A stretch of DNA of 64,000 nt from Blattamonas nauphoetae (GCA_033064195.1 JARBJD010000252.1:47046-111045); one strand, 5' to 3'. Positions 31,457 to 43,161 are shown, counted from the stretch's first letter. Numbers and translations: made by a program. The notes: generated from the letters alone by a model not told the origin.

Positions 31457-32179
31457 ATGTCTTTAATGCCCCCACCGAATTGTTCATTTGTTGATGAACT
31501 CAACCAAACAAATCCCTTCATTGCTCAACATCACGGAGCTGAGCTGACCGATTCTCAACTGCCAAACCTCTGCATTCCGTCCCCTTCGCCCTCACCATCA
31601 GTGCAGAGCTCCGATGTTACCCAAAATTATCCTTCGCAGTTTTCAGCCTCAACAACTTTCTCATCTCGAGGTCTTCATAGACTTGGAGTCTTCTTGACAA
31701 GAAACGTGATTTTTACACTCACAAATCTCGGCACTATTTCAAACACTTCTATTTCAACACCAAATGATCCCGAATCTGCGTCACAACCGTTTGTGGACTC
31801 GAACGTCATCTACCGCTCGATTGTTTGGATTTTCCACAAACTCATCTACACCGCACAGCTGACAGATCAAGAAATTGTGTTCTCAGTCGCACTAGTGGAA
31901 CGTATCTTCAAGTTATCTTTGGAGAAATCTCCACATCTCACTTCACTGACACCGACCCGCGACAACTTTGGAACAATCCTTGTCTGTGCAATCATGCTGG
32001 CGACCAAGTTCCTTCGTGATAAACCTTTCACTAACCAGTGTTGGGCGGATGCTCTATCCATACCCCTCACGACTATCAACACCTCTGAACAGCTCGTGTG
32101 TAACTTCCTCGGCTTCGACGTGACGGTCTCACCCACCTCGCTCGGCCAGCACTTTAACACGTTTGTCCTATTGGCATAG
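31457..32179 (+). CDS. Cyclin-domain protein (cyclin Y/PHO80-like)
   Basis: Single exon, 240 aa, starting at ATG 31457; the open frame extends upstream without another ATG. After a Ser/Pro-rich N-terminus, the cyclin box covers about residues 115-235: SIVWIFHKLIYTAQLTDQEIVFSVALVERI, then GTILVCAIMLATKFLRDKPFTNQCWADAL, then SEQLVCNFLGFDVTVSP. The ATKFLRD...NxxWA pattern and terminal F-L-x-F-D-V are those of CDK-binding cyclins of the PHO80/cyclin Y class. The start codon is 89 bp from the divergent CK1 start. Confidence 0.75.
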   Translation: MSLMPPPNCSFVDELNQTNPFIAQHHGAELTDSQLPNLCIPSPSPSPSVQSSDVTQNYPSQFSASTTFSSRGLHRLGVFLTRNVIFTLTNLGTISNTSISTPNDPESASQPFVDSNVIYRSIVWIFHKLIYTAQLTDQEIVFSVALVERIFKLSLEKSPHLTSLTPTRDNFGTILVCAIMLATKFLRDKPFTNQCWADALSIPLTTINTSEQLVCNFLGFDVTVSPTSLGQHFNTFVLLA

Positions 32180-32557
32180 GGCTCACCTATTTTCCTTGAT
32201 CACGCTCAAATATGAATAATTCTTCCTTCATGCAAACATCCTTCCTTTGAACTGCTCTGACTTGATGCGCGTATTATCTTCAAATAATTCGCCACAGATT
32301 TAACTTTCAGACTGGTTTTGATGTTTTCATCGTGTATCCATGTCATTCTGAGAAGTTTCGCTTCTCACCTGAATTCCCCTCTTTGGGTGAGCCCAGGCCG
32401 TGAAGCATTGCTTTCGCCTTCTTTTCATAAAGATCGGTCTTCGATCATTTTCTGGGTGAAATGAGGAGAATGAAGAGATCCCAATAAAATCAAGAATTGA
32501 GCCTTTCTCAGACAGTATTGGCGAGAGAAAGCCATAATCGGAGAAAATCAATCTGGG
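32180..32557. other. Tail-to-tail spacer, no gene seen
   Basis: 378 bp between the cyclin and NSUN5 stop codons. No convincing ORF, repeat or RNA gene. Confidence 0.5.
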
Positions 32558-34406
32558 TCATCGTCTTTTCCTGGAAAATGGTTGGTGTCCGCCATAACTC
32601 TTCCCCTTCTCTGTTCTTCCACCAACCTCTCGTCGTCTCTCCTTTCCCACTCTCCCTCCTTCTTCCATCTTCTCTTCCTTCTCCGACTCCATTCGCTTCC
32701 ACTCACTTTCCGCCTCTCTCAGTCGCTCTTTCCTTCGTTCTTCCCACCCAACTCGCTCAAACTTCGCCACAAAGAATCCATTCGTGTGTTCCTCACTCGA
32801 AAACCGAATCACACTCTCTGCCTGTTCTTCTGTCAGTCCAACCCCTTCCTTCAGCCCCACCCTCCCGTTCCATTCACACTTCCGCTTCAGACCTTCCGAC
32901 TCCCCTGCCTTCCTCAGCACCCACCCTTCCGCCTGCGCCTCTCGCGATCGAAGGAACGCCCCCACAACCTCCTCGTTCTCCTTCTCGTGCACAGAACACG
33001 TCGAATACACCAACACTCGCAGCGACGGGAACTCTGCCACGTGTCGCAGCAGTCGCAGCTGCAGTCCCGCCAGACGCGACACTCGCTCCGCTTCCGCCTG
33101 CCCAGCCTCTCCTCCCTCCCTCTCCCCTCCACCACGAAGCACCGTCTCCACTGTCCGCCGCATCCCACTTCCAGAACACGACGGATCAAGAAGACCCCAC
33201 TCCACCTCTCGCACAACAGGGTCACACCACTCCACACCCAACACGTCTCGCTCACACACACGAACTCGGCCTCCCTTCCTCCCATTCTCCCTTCCTCCTT
33301 CCTTCTTCCCTTTCCCTTCCACTCCTCCTTCCACACAGCATCCTCCTTCCAACAATCTCTTCCGAAGAAGCCCTGCTCGCCGACCGTCTCGCTCAAACGC
33401 CACAACCGACCCTGTCTCTCCCACCATCTCCACCAGCTGCAGCGTCTTGTTCCCAGGCGCTGCACAGAAGTCAACAGCCTTCCCTCCCAACGGCGGCAGC
33501 AGAACTCGAGCCGGGAAACACGATGCTTTGTCCTGCACAACCACCCTCATCTCCCCCACCATCGCACTCCCAAACCCCACCACCCCTCCCATCCCCAGCA
33601 CACCAGGCGCAAACACGTACAGCCCACCAACGTCTCTGTCCCGCGCAAACAGCCCCGGCCGCACTCGCACGTCGCTTCGGAGAACAACGTGAAGGCTGTC
33701 CCTCAAATGCCCACACTCCTCGTCCACGTCCGCCTCCCCCCCTCCCGCCCCGCCCTCTCCTTCTTCCCTCACAAGTCTGAACTCTTTCGACTCCACCAGT
33801 GTCTTCTCAAACTCCCCAGTGCTCGTCACCAGCCCGTTCACTCGCATGTACACAGGCACTGAGTTCCGAGACGCATCAATCTCAGCTATCTCCTTCGAAA
33901 TCAGCTCTTCCACCGACTCCACCCCTTTCTTCACGCGTACTCGTTCAACTGCGTCCTCAAGACGTCCACGAACTGAATCGTCGAATATCACACGCCCGAC
34001 TTCTCCGTGCTTCGAAATCTGCTTTTCCAACGCTCGCCGTCCTCGTTTGTCTGAACTCAGCAAAAGTTCTACATCGTCAAAAACTCCCGTGACAATCAGA
34101 AAACAAACCAAAAGTGTAGATGAACGCCCCCGCCTCCACTTTCTCTCTTGAAACTATCTGCTTCAGTTTATCTGCTGCCGTCCCTTCCTTTGTACGTTCA
34201 GTCCCCAATGAATCACGAACCTCCTCAAATATCGCTTCCAAAACTGGTTTCCATTTCACAGTTGAAAACACAATCTTGAAGATGTATTTCCGACGATCGG
34301 CCACCGCTTCCGGTGTTGTGTTGTACACGAGATGCTTTAGCGACCCTTTCTCATCGAGGAAGTTCTGCAGCACACGCGTGGCTGCGTGGTAAACAAGAGA
34401 CGACAT
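32558..34406 (-). CDS. NSUN5: NSUN5-type rRNA m5C methyltransferase
   Basis: Two exons, 34406-34109 and 34068-32558, across a 40-nt intron ending GATGTAG; 1809 nt, 602 aa. NSUN5/Rcm1 methylates a cytosine of large-subunit rRNA using SAM in the nucleolus. Motifs: N-terminal MSSLVYHAATRVLQ and GSLKHLVY, YMRVNGL, DKASCFPARVLLPP, SAM-binding DFCAAPGNKT, LLDPSCSGSGM with the releasing Cys, and VYSTCSVHEKENEEVV with the nucleophilic TC motif, then NGFFVAKFERV near the end. The C-terminal ~60 residues are very Glu/Lys/Arg rich. The catalytic domain carries a low-complexity Gly/Lys/Arg insert. Splicing restores FIYTFELLLSSDKRG, which parallels the human segment YDLLFGKGFRG. Confidence 0.92.
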
Positions 34407-34722
34407 TGTGGCACGATCCTTCCTGTTCGCTCTGTCTGTCAGCTAGAGTTCCAAAAGCTCTTGGAGATGTCAGAGGGTTCGCCTTCTTTCATGCGTCCCT
34501 CGCTTTCTGCTCTGTAAAAACAAACAACGCTGATTGGTCTGTTTTCTTTTTCAGTCATCGTTTTCTTCCCATTGCCATTTCAAATCAGGCTCTTCTGTTC
34601 CTTATGATCGTGCCTTTCTCCTCGGAACACGATACCATCAAGTTTTCCGAAAAAAGCAAAGTTAAAAAAAACTTGTGAGATGAGATAGAATTAATGGAGT
34701 AACGATGGCATAAAGAAAGAAA
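34407..34722. other. Spacer, no gene seen
   Basis: Between the NSUN5 start and the stop of the coiled-coil gene, both on the minus strand. It should hold the NSUN5 promoter and the coiled-coil 3' UTR. Confidence 0.45.
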
Positions 34723-37700
34723 TCAAGACGGTCCAGATGTGGGAATAAACGCAGTTTGGTGTCCTTTCCGGAGGGAGGACGAATAAAAAGGCCTCGTGAC
34801 TTCATCCAAGGCAGGGTCGCTTCTTGTCGTGGTTTTTTTGGACTTCGTTTCATCCTTTTTGTGTCGTTTTTTCTCTTTTTTCTCCGACGGGACGGTTTCT
34901 TCGTCGGTGTCTTGAATGATGGAGCTTCCACGAGCAGTTGAATTCCGGGAAGAGAGGTTTGTGAAAGTTGAGGGTGGTTTTTGAATTGAGCCTGTTGGGT
35001 TGAACGTTCCATCAGCAAGCTGTGCAGAGGAGAGCGAACTTGAAAACTGAGAGAGTCGGGCAGAATCCCTTTGATTCTCAAAACTCGGTGTGAACGGCGT
35101 TTGTTGCCCAAAAACAGAATGCGGCTGGTTGAGTGTTGCTGAAGCGATGGACGATCCCAAGCCGTATTGTTCCATCATTCTTTGGTAGTCTTCGTTCAGC
35201 TGGGCCGGCCGGATGCTCGCTGACAATCTCATCGACGGCGACGACACACTCGACAGCGAGCGTTGTGTCATCGATGTGGGTGCGTATGATCGTTCAGTGG
35301 GAAGAGGCGATGCTGTGAAGTGTGGCGGTAGAGATTGCAGAAGTGTGGGAACGTCTTGCGCGACGTAAGAACTCCGCAGACTCGATCCTTTCTCAGGCGA
35401 TGGAAATTGGTTCCATCTCGCTGTCTCCAACAGCCGATTCGCTTCAGACAGCAAATCAGCGTTGTCTTCAGCGCGCGTCTGCTCCACCCACTTCTGCTGA
35501 AGTTCCAAGCAATACTTGCGGAGGGCAACAGTGTGTCGGTAGAGATCGTCGTAAGCGCTTTGGAGTGACTCGTATTTGTGTCTGAGGTGCTCCACACTCG
35601 ATTCCAATCGTGTCGCCTTATCCGCCACTGACGAGTGTTGCGACTCCAGTTCCGATTTGTCCTTTCGCTGCTGCTTCAGTGTTGATCGATGATCCGCCAG
35701 GCTTCTGACAAGAGGGGCAACTGTCTCCTCGGACGACAACTCCTTGATCTGCTGCGCAAGTGTCTTCGGATTGTCGACCTCCAAATACGAAGGCGGAATC
35801 CGCTTCGGCCTGCTCGACCCCAACGATGTGATTCCTGTCTGCAGTTTGATGAATGATGTGTGGAGGGACTCGATGGCTTCGGTGAGTGCGACAATATCGT
35901 CTTTGGCGTTGGCGAGCTGCTTTTCTTTGCGCTGGACGTCGTCTTTGAGTTGGGCAGCGAGGGCCTCCGTGTAAATCCCTTTCTCGTCTTCTTGTTTTCG
36001 CTTCCTCTTCTCTCGCTCTTCTTGTTCGGCGCGTTGTCTTCTCTCCTTCTCTCCTTTTCGTAGCTCCTCCAATTCTCTAGTTGTCTCCTCCATCTCCTTC
36101 TTGAGAGCGGCCCTCTGATTCTGTTCTCTCTGAATGTTATATTGCAGTTTTTCGTTCTCGTTGACAAAGTTGTCGTTACTTGCTTTGAGTTGTTCAACCA
36201 TCTCGAGTGTGATTCCATGCTGCGCCAACAGCCTCTCCCTCTCCTTTTCCAGCTCCGAGATCTTCTCGTTTGCCTTTTCCAGCATCTGCTGAGCCTCACC
36301 CACCACCCGCTCGAATTCCCTCACCTGACTCTCCATCTTCTTTCTGCCCTGGTTCATCTGGTCCATCTTCAACTTGTCGATCTCCACGTCGTCCTGCAGT
36401 TTTTGATATTTCCGTTCTGTTTCAACAAGAATCCGTTTCGCGTTCTGAAGTTCCGTTTTCTGGTTCTCGACTTGATTTTGGAGTGCAGAGAGTTGTTGTT
36501 GGGCACTCGTCGCTTTTGAGCTGATGTCGGCGTTCTCTGCGGTCAACTTGGCGCATTCGTCGCGGAGTTGGGTGACCATCGACAGAGAGCGGTTGGAATC
36601 TCGTTCGGCGGTGTTGGCTTTGTTGACTGCTTTTTGGTGATCGCTTTGGAGCTTCGCGTGGGATTGTTCAAGTTCGGAGAGTTGGGATTTGAGAGGAAGG
36701 AGTTCTTTCAGTTGGTCGCGTTCTTGACGAATCTCAGAAAGCGTTCGTTGAGTGCTTTCAAGTTCTTGTTCCCGCGACAGAAGCGTCTCGGACACATTCT
36801 GTTCCTTCTTTTCAACTTTTTCTTTCTCCAATCGAAGATGCTCAACTTGTTTCTCAAGCATCGACACCGACGACTGCAATCCCCCAATCTCACTCTTCAT
36901 CTTCACCTTCTCCACTTCAATTCCGTGCTTCTCCTCTCGAACCGTCATCGCTGTGTCCTGCACCTCTGCCAGTGACGATTCCAGCTGTTCTACCATCCTT
37001 TCCTTCATGTCCAACTCTTTCCTCAACTCTCCAATTTTGGCTTCCTGCTCTCTTTCCAGCTTCTTCACCTCTCTCTTCTCTCCCTCCAATTTCTGGATCT
37101 CTTCCTCTTTCTCAGCCAACACCTCCCTCAACTGTTGATCTGTCGAATCCCTCAATTTCCGCATCATTTGCTGCGACCGATCAAGCATCGACGCAAAATA
37201 CCTTTTCTGAGCAAAAGCATCCGTGCTCTCTCGGAGGGTGTGTGTGAGCAGTCCCCGCAGATAATTCGGAAGCGCCCCGTCCGACGATCGAGTGGTTGCT
37301 GTGAGTGGACTTGGGGTTTGATAGAAGAGCGGGGCTTTGGGGGAGGATTGTGGGTTGGTGGTGGTCGAGTTGAGTGACATGGATCCTGCCGCGGAGTGTG
37401 GCGTGGAGGGCGTGAGAGTGAGTTGGGATGTGTCAAATGGGGATGTGTCTTGGTCGGTGTCCATTTCAGAGATTTGTCTCTGTGCCTCGCTCATTGACAC
37501 CACAAACTCCCTCAGCAGAATCGAGATTTCACTCTCCTCCTCCTGCTTCTTCTCCTTCTCGTTTGTGAGCTGTGTGAGAAGTTCTTGAACCTGTTGATCA
37601 AGTTCCCTCTCCTTCCTCTGGCTTTCTTCCAGTGCACTCTTCTGCACACGAGCTGACTGAGTGAGTGAGGCGATCAGCTGTTTGCTTTCTGCCAGTTCAG

Positions 37701-40329
37701 CTGTGTTCTGTCTGAGCATCTGCTCCTTCTCCTGAATGTCTTCCTTTAGCGTCGTTTCGGATCCCACTCTCGTCTCCTTTTCTGCTTCAATCTGCTCATT
37801 CATCGACAGGATCTCGGTCTCCTTCTCTCTCAACTTCTTCTCCAGCGAGCTCACGTGTTCCTTGAGATCTTCCGACGCCAGCTGCATGTTGTCCAGATTC
37901 GTCCGAAGAACACTCGCTTGCTGTTGCTGCTGCCTGTACTTCTGATCCGTCTCAATGAGAAGGTCCTTTGTGTTCTTCAACTCTGATTGCACCATCAGGT
38001 ACTCGTTCTGAAGCGACGAGAGCTGATGTTGTGTTGTGGCCAGCTTCGTTCGTGTTTCAGCGTTGTCTTTCGTTGCTCGTTCTGAGTCCTCGCGAAGTTG
38101 AGACACGATGGTCGACAGATGCGATGAGTCTCGCTCAGAATCAGAGATGAGATTGAGTGCCTTTTGATAATCAGATTTGAGTTGAGAATGAGCTCGCTGG
38201 AGGTCTGCGTGTTGTTCCTGAAGAGGGAGAAGTTGGAGCAGTTGGTCCCGTTCTTTGGTGACAGTGGTGAACTCAGCTGAAAGGTTGTTGAATTCGTTTT
38301 CTGTTTCAAAGAGCTTTTGTGAAAGTGTCTGCTCCTTCTTCTCGAGTTTCTCTTTCTCTCCACTCAAATGTTCAACTTGTTTCTGAAGCATCGACACTGA
38401 TGACTGCAGTCCCCCAATCTCGCTCTTCAGCTTCACTTTCTCCATTTCCAATCTGTGGTTCTCTTCTCTGACTGTCATTCCAGTGTCCTGTGTTTCTGTG
38501 AGTGAAGACTCCAGCTGTTCCACCATCCTCCCTTTCATGTCCAACTCCTTCTGCATCTCCAAGAGCCTGGCTTCGTAATCCTTCTCTTTCTTGATCTTCT
38601 CCCTCTTCACCTCTTCCAACACAACCACATCTTCCTCTTTCTTCTTCAGTTCTTGCTCAGACAGCGACAGCTGTGTTCTCAAATCGTTGTTCTCCACTGT
38701 CAACCTTGAGACATCATCACGAAGCCGTTGAATTTGGGCTGAAGCTTCCGAAAAGTCTTTTTCTGTTGTTGTCGACTTGCTCAAGAGATACTCGCACTGA
38801 GCTTGGAGTTGCGAGTGGTTGCGTTGAAGTTCGGAGAGTTGGGATTTGAGAGGAAGGAGTTCTTTCAGTTGGTCGCGTTCTTGACGAATCTCAGAAAGCG
38901 TTCGTTGAGTGCTTTCAAGTTCTTGTTCCCGCGACAGAAGCGTCTCGGACACATTCTGTTCCTTCTTTTCAACTTTTTCTTTCTCCAATCGAAGATGCTC
39001 GATTTGTTTCTCAAGCATCGACACCGACGACTGCAATCCCCCAATCTCACTCTTCATCTTCACCTTCTCCACTTCAATTCCGTGCTTCTCCTCTCGAACC
39101 GTCATCGCTGTGTCCTGCACCTCTGCCAGTGACGATTCCAGCTGTTCCACCATTCTCCCTTTCATCTCAACTTCCTTTTGAAGTGCATGGATTTTCCCTT
39201 CGAGTTCTTTCTGCATTTCAGCCATTTTGCTTTCCAACATTTTTTGGTTTTTCATTGCTTGTGTTTCTAGTTCCTTTTCTCTGATGGCTTTTTCATTTTT
39301 CACTTCTGTCAATTTTTGGGTAATTTCTTTGAGATCAGCTCCAGTAACTTGACTTTCTCTCTCCTTTTGAGTGAGTTGTTTCTTTGTATTTCGGTTGTCC
39401 GTCTCAATTTTCTGAAGAAGTTCCTCCTTGTCCAAAAGATGTTTCTGGACGGATCTCAAATCTGTTTCGAGTTTTTGAGAAATTTGTGCTCGCTCAATAA
39501 GTTGTTGTTGAAGGGCAGAGACTTTTGAACGTGTGTCTGCAAGTTCCTGTGAGTATGTGTTGTTCTGTTCACGCAGTTGTGAGACAAGGCTTGTTAATTC
39601 GACAGTTTCGCGTTGAGAAGTTGTTGCTTTACTAGTGAGTGATTTGTATTCTGCTTCAAGTTGAGAATATGCTCGTTGAACGTCGGACAGTTGAGCTTTT
39701 AGGGGGATGAGTTCTTGAAGCGAGTTTCGTTCACGAGTGATTTGTTCTAAGGAGATTTGTGTAGATTTTAGTTCCTTATCTCGATTGGCTAATGTCTGAG
39801 TTAGTGATTTCTCTTTATTTTCAAGATGCTGTTTGGTTTGAGAATGGTCCTCAATTTCCTTCCTTAGTATGGTTGTTTCATTGGCCCTCGATGCTTTTTC
39901 TTTTTCCAATTCCTCTGTAAGTTCTTTTACTTTTGTTTCAGAATCGATAAGAGATTGAGCAAGCGTCTGCTTCTCCATTTTCATTTTTGACGCCAATTCT
40001 GCGTTTTCTGCATCTAAGAACGCCATCCTGTTCAAAGTTTGCTGCATTGTACGATCTCGTTCACTTAATCCGAATTTCACGGATTCAACAATGTCCTTTA
40101 GACCTTCTTCCACTTCATCAACGACTTTCCGATTTGATCTTTCTGTGCCTTTCAAATTCTGCTGAGCTCCAGAAATTATCTTAGATAATTCCGCAAATTC
40201 TATGGAGATTCAAATATGAGGGACGAATTTATCGAGATAAATGGAGAAATGAGGTGAAAGTTTTATGAGAGTGAATGTCGAACCGTCAAGAAGAAAAAAG
40301 AGCACACGATCGAGTGGATTAGTTGACAT
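34723..40329 (-). CDS. Long coiled-coil protein with internal repeats
   Basis: Two exons, a 22-nt first exon (40329-40308) and 40199-34723, across a 108-nt intron; 5499 nt, 1832 aa. Splicing gives MSTNPLDQFAELSKIISG and avoids the non-ATG start of the open frame. Almost the whole protein is heptad-repeat coiled coil rich in Glu, Gln, Lys and Leu. A block containing MVEQLESSLAEVQDTAM, KMKSEIGGLQSSVSMLEKQ and RTLSEIRQERDQLKELLPL occurs three times, two copies almost identical. A non-coiled Ser/Pro/Thr-rich break lies mid-protein near 37240-37440, and a second disordered Ser-rich tail ends in a Lys-rich run. Such proteins act as golgins, tethers or cytoskeletal/basal-body rods, and nothing here decides which. 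Coiled coils give false homology to myosin or CENP tails, so I give no name. Confidence 0.85.
36670..36990 (-). repeat. 321-bp internal direct repeat, copy 1
   Basis: Matches 38827-39147 (offset 2157 bp) with only two differing bases noticed by eye and no indel, inside the coiled-coil gene and in the same reading frame. Confidence 0.9.
38827..39147 (-). repeat. 321-bp internal direct repeat, copy 2
   Basis: Partner of 36670-36990. A third, clearly diverged copy of the same protein block lies between them at about 38330-38550. Confidence 0.9.
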
Positions 40330-40408
40330 GACGAACTGGTGAGATCTCCTGACAGTTTGGCGTGATTGGCAAAAATTGACAGATCTTCCCCTTTTCGATA
40401 TCAGAAGA

Positions 40409-41839
40409 ATGGTCTTCCACCTTCCAAAAGTTCGGAAGTGGGAAGCTTTCCTCCTTGATAAAAGATGTCCAGATTTTGATGCTCAAACCCTTCAGCAATC
40501 GATCTCAAGCGAGCTCGGAATCTATTTCCGACAAGTTTTATTTTTCTCCCTCTCTTCACTCAATGCATTTTTTTCTTCAAGGAAACCCAAGTTTTTCAGG
40601 AGCAAAACGCAACGCTCTTTTCCGTTACCAAGATGCTTGTCAACCAAAAACCTCGTTATTTGACAATGATGTTTTTAAAAGACAGTTCATATATCTTCAC
40701 ATCACTTATCACTGGAAGAACTGGACTCCGCCCGATAGTCTGTGGATCTATTGCCTTCGTTGTTGGATCACCGATTTATGAAACTGGTCTCCAAGATGAT
40801 TCACTCGGTTTGCTCTCTTCTCATTCATTACTCTCTCATCGATCATACATCAGATGCATTAATCGACAAAACCCTGAACAGGCTTCAGCATGGCCCTGCT
40901 AAATCATCAGAACCCCAAGATAATCTCTCCCTCGCAAGGGAATTGAGAGGTTTAACACTTTCAACTTTTCACGTCCTCTAGGTGAGAATATCCAGAAGTT
41001 TCAAAAGCCTATGACCTCACCCCCAGAGTTGCTCACACATATCACCAAGAACACGCCAGGAGTATCCGAGCTTGACTTGACCCGCAAAAAATTTGCAGAT
41101 TCAGCATTTGGAAATGTTCATGAATCTCGTCAGATCCGGAATGGAATTCGACCTCAAACGGAATTGAAACTGACAAATCATTCCATCGTGAAGAACGTCG
41201 AATTTTTAGTCTGTTCATCTTTCAAACAATCATGTTCTTTTTTTCCAGTTTAACACAGGGAATTTTCCAATGAAAGTTATTATATCTGGAGCAGACATCA
41301 TTGCAGGATTGCATGCAAATATTGTTTATGGATTTTCATCACCAGCTGTCCCAGAGTTTCTTGCCCAACTCGGATCTGCCCCCTACCTCAAACAAAAGGT
41401 GAACCGAAGAGGCGAACGTGTTGCAGTGGTTAGTCAGGTGACAGGGACTGCTCGACAGAGCACTGACGGCACACGAGCAATTTCTGACAAAGAATTCAGG
41501 TTCCAACAAAATCAGAATCCAAGAGCAGCTCAAACTCGTGGCGCACAAAGAGGTGGACGAGCCACAACCACTACCGGACGTGAGGAAATTGGTCAGGCAG
41601 CTCCTGATCGAACAGGGAAAGAAAAGAAAACTCTGTCGACAGAGGAACGAATCAGACAAGAACTAGAGCGAGAACAGAAAGCGATTGAAAAACAACAGAG
41701 AAGGGCACAACGAGAAAGAGATGCACGACAGGCTGATCTTGCGAAACGAAAGAGACAACAGGCTGAACGGACAAGAACCAAGACGAAAGATTCAAAAAAG
41801 AGAAGCCGAAGAGAAGCTTCATCTGAAGAAGAGGACTAA
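40409..41839 (+). CDS. Unrecognised protein with basic/acidic C-terminal tail
   Basis: Five exons: 40409-40534, 40600-40807, 40854-40949, 40982-41208, 41249-41839; 1248 nt, 415 aa. Introns are 65, 46, 32 and 40 nt. The body includes VRKWEAFLLDKRCPDF, KPRYLTMMFLKDSSYIF, TPGVSELDLTRKKFADSAF and MKVIISGADIIAGLHANIVYG. The C-terminal ~120 residues are a charged RQ/KE-rich helix ending KKRSRREASSEEED, which looks nuclear or nucleolar. I do not recognise the family. Exon 2 has an alternative reading in another frame from an acceptor at 40581, so the middle of the model is provisional. Its start is 79 bp from the divergent coiled-coil gene. Confidence 0.6.
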
Positions 41840-42017
41840 ATCCTAATTTTCTTTCTTCATTAGTGCGTGTGACAAGACACGTTAAATTCTTTATTTTTTA
41901 CACGTTTTCAGAGAGAAATGACTGAATCAAATTTAAGCAAGAGTAAATCTCGTCTCAGAGGGAGAGATCCAAATCAAGAACGAAATAAATAATCCATCAC
42001 AAGACCATCCAGAATTA

Positions 42018-42435
42018 TCACTTCAGAATCCCCGAGATCTTTTCCTGTCCGTCATCATTTGCGCATATATTCCGAAGAGTATTTCTGCGAGTAATGGAAT
42101 CCATCTGAGAATAATAAGGATTGAAACAGAAATAAATACACAAATAGAGCCGATAAAACCCAAATATTTGATCGGTCAGAGAGAGGGTCGTAGGAAAAGA
42201 AGGAGAAATATGCGACTCCGAGTGCTCTGGCCAAGCACTGGATGATCGTAAATCCATTGTACCGATGGGTTGGAAGGACACCAAAGTAGAATATAACGAC
42301 TTCAGCTAAGAGACACACACAGTTTATGATACTGACAATGAACACAGCAATTCCTTTTGAAAATGTTGTGCATGTCATGAGCATCGGGATCATTTGCAAC
42401 AAACAAAGAACTACGCGAAGATTTTGTAACTCCAT
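42018..42435 (-). CDS. Small multi-TM protein, TMEM107-like topology (tentative)
   Basis: ATG at 42435. Hydrophobic segments are LRVVLCLLQMIPMLMTC, GIAVFIVSIINCVCLLAEVV and FTIIQCLARALGVAYFSFF. Two endings are possible. Unspliced, the frame runs to 42055 (126 aa) with a fourth TM (WVLSALFVYLFLFQSLLF). Spliced over a 55-nt pyrimidine-rich GT-AG intron (42159-42105), it ends at 42018 (120 aa) with a polar tail instead. The four-TM version resembles TMEM107, a ciliary transition-zone protein, in length and TM spacing, but similarity is weak. The next gene downstream on the other strand is an EF-hand protein 67 bp away. Confidence 0.5.
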
Positions 42436-42502
42436 GACAACTTAATAGATCCTATGTGAGCAATATCAATATGTCACCGATCTGATCGTCCCTCAGCAAA
42501 AG

Positions 42503-43161
42503 ATGGTTAGCCGTTGATTCATTGTTCTCATGATCTGTCTACATTTAGGATTCCAACGAACAACAATTACTGAAAAATGTCTTCAAACATCTTGATAAAG
42601 AGAAGACAGGACTTCTCGGTGTGAAAGAACTGTCCAAACCAATCAATAAACTAGGTAAGAAAATACCAAAGGTCTGTGAATGTCATCTCCGTCCAATGTT
42701 CTTGTTATGCTTTAGGAAACTCTTCAAGACATGATTTGGGAGGTTGATAGTGATGGAGATGGATATATCACTGTCGATGACATGATCAAAATCTTCGCAC
42801 GAGTTCGTGAAAATCCTCTCTCACCAGAACCGACGCGTCTTTTAAATGTTTTTGAATTTTTGATGCATGACACAGACAGTCTGTTTTTTGAGGGCTATTT
42901 CACCATTTTCGTCTATTTCCTACTCACAAAGACAATGGAACTATTACCGTTGAACAATGTGTCCTGATCCTATCTCGACGCTTCTCTCGAGAAATAACGC
43001 AGGCTGATATTCATCACTTTATGGTAGATATCAGTGCACAAGCCGATCCAACGACAAGGTCTCTTCTTTTCTCCGTGCTCACCATTCTTAGTCCAATCAC
43101 ATTTCAGGAATTCTACAGGCAGATTGAGATTGCAAAGATGCTTCGGTTTTCTTCATCCTGA
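42503..43161 (+). CDS. Calmodulin/centrin-like EF-hand protein
   Basis: Five exons: 42503-42505, 42549-42671, 42716-42878, 42932-43058, 43092-43161; 486 nt, 161 aa. Introns are 43, 44, 53 and 33 nt. The first coding exon is just the ATG. Four EF-hand units are visible: a degenerate first (KHLDKEKTGLLGVKEL), then a good loop DSDGDGYITVDD, a good loop DTDNNGTITVEQ and a degenerate last (ADPTTSPITFQEFYRQI). Position 12 of the two good loops is Asp and Gln instead of Glu, so Ca2+ affinity may be altered. LGKKIPKETLQDMIWEVDSDGDG parallels calmodulin LGxxxxxxELxxMIxEVDxDGxG. The loop at 42870-42940 exists only after removing the 53-nt intron. Confidence 0.85.

Noticed and set aside
32497-33862. Long plus-strand Pro/Ser-rich ORFs opposite NSUN5
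   Set aside because: Shadows of the NSUN5 exon, whose motifs are unambiguous on the minus strand.
36752-39132. Plus-strand Phe/Leu-rich ORFs inside the coiled-coil gene
   Set aside because: Antisense of Glu/Lys-rich codons; repeated only because the coiled-coil repeat is.
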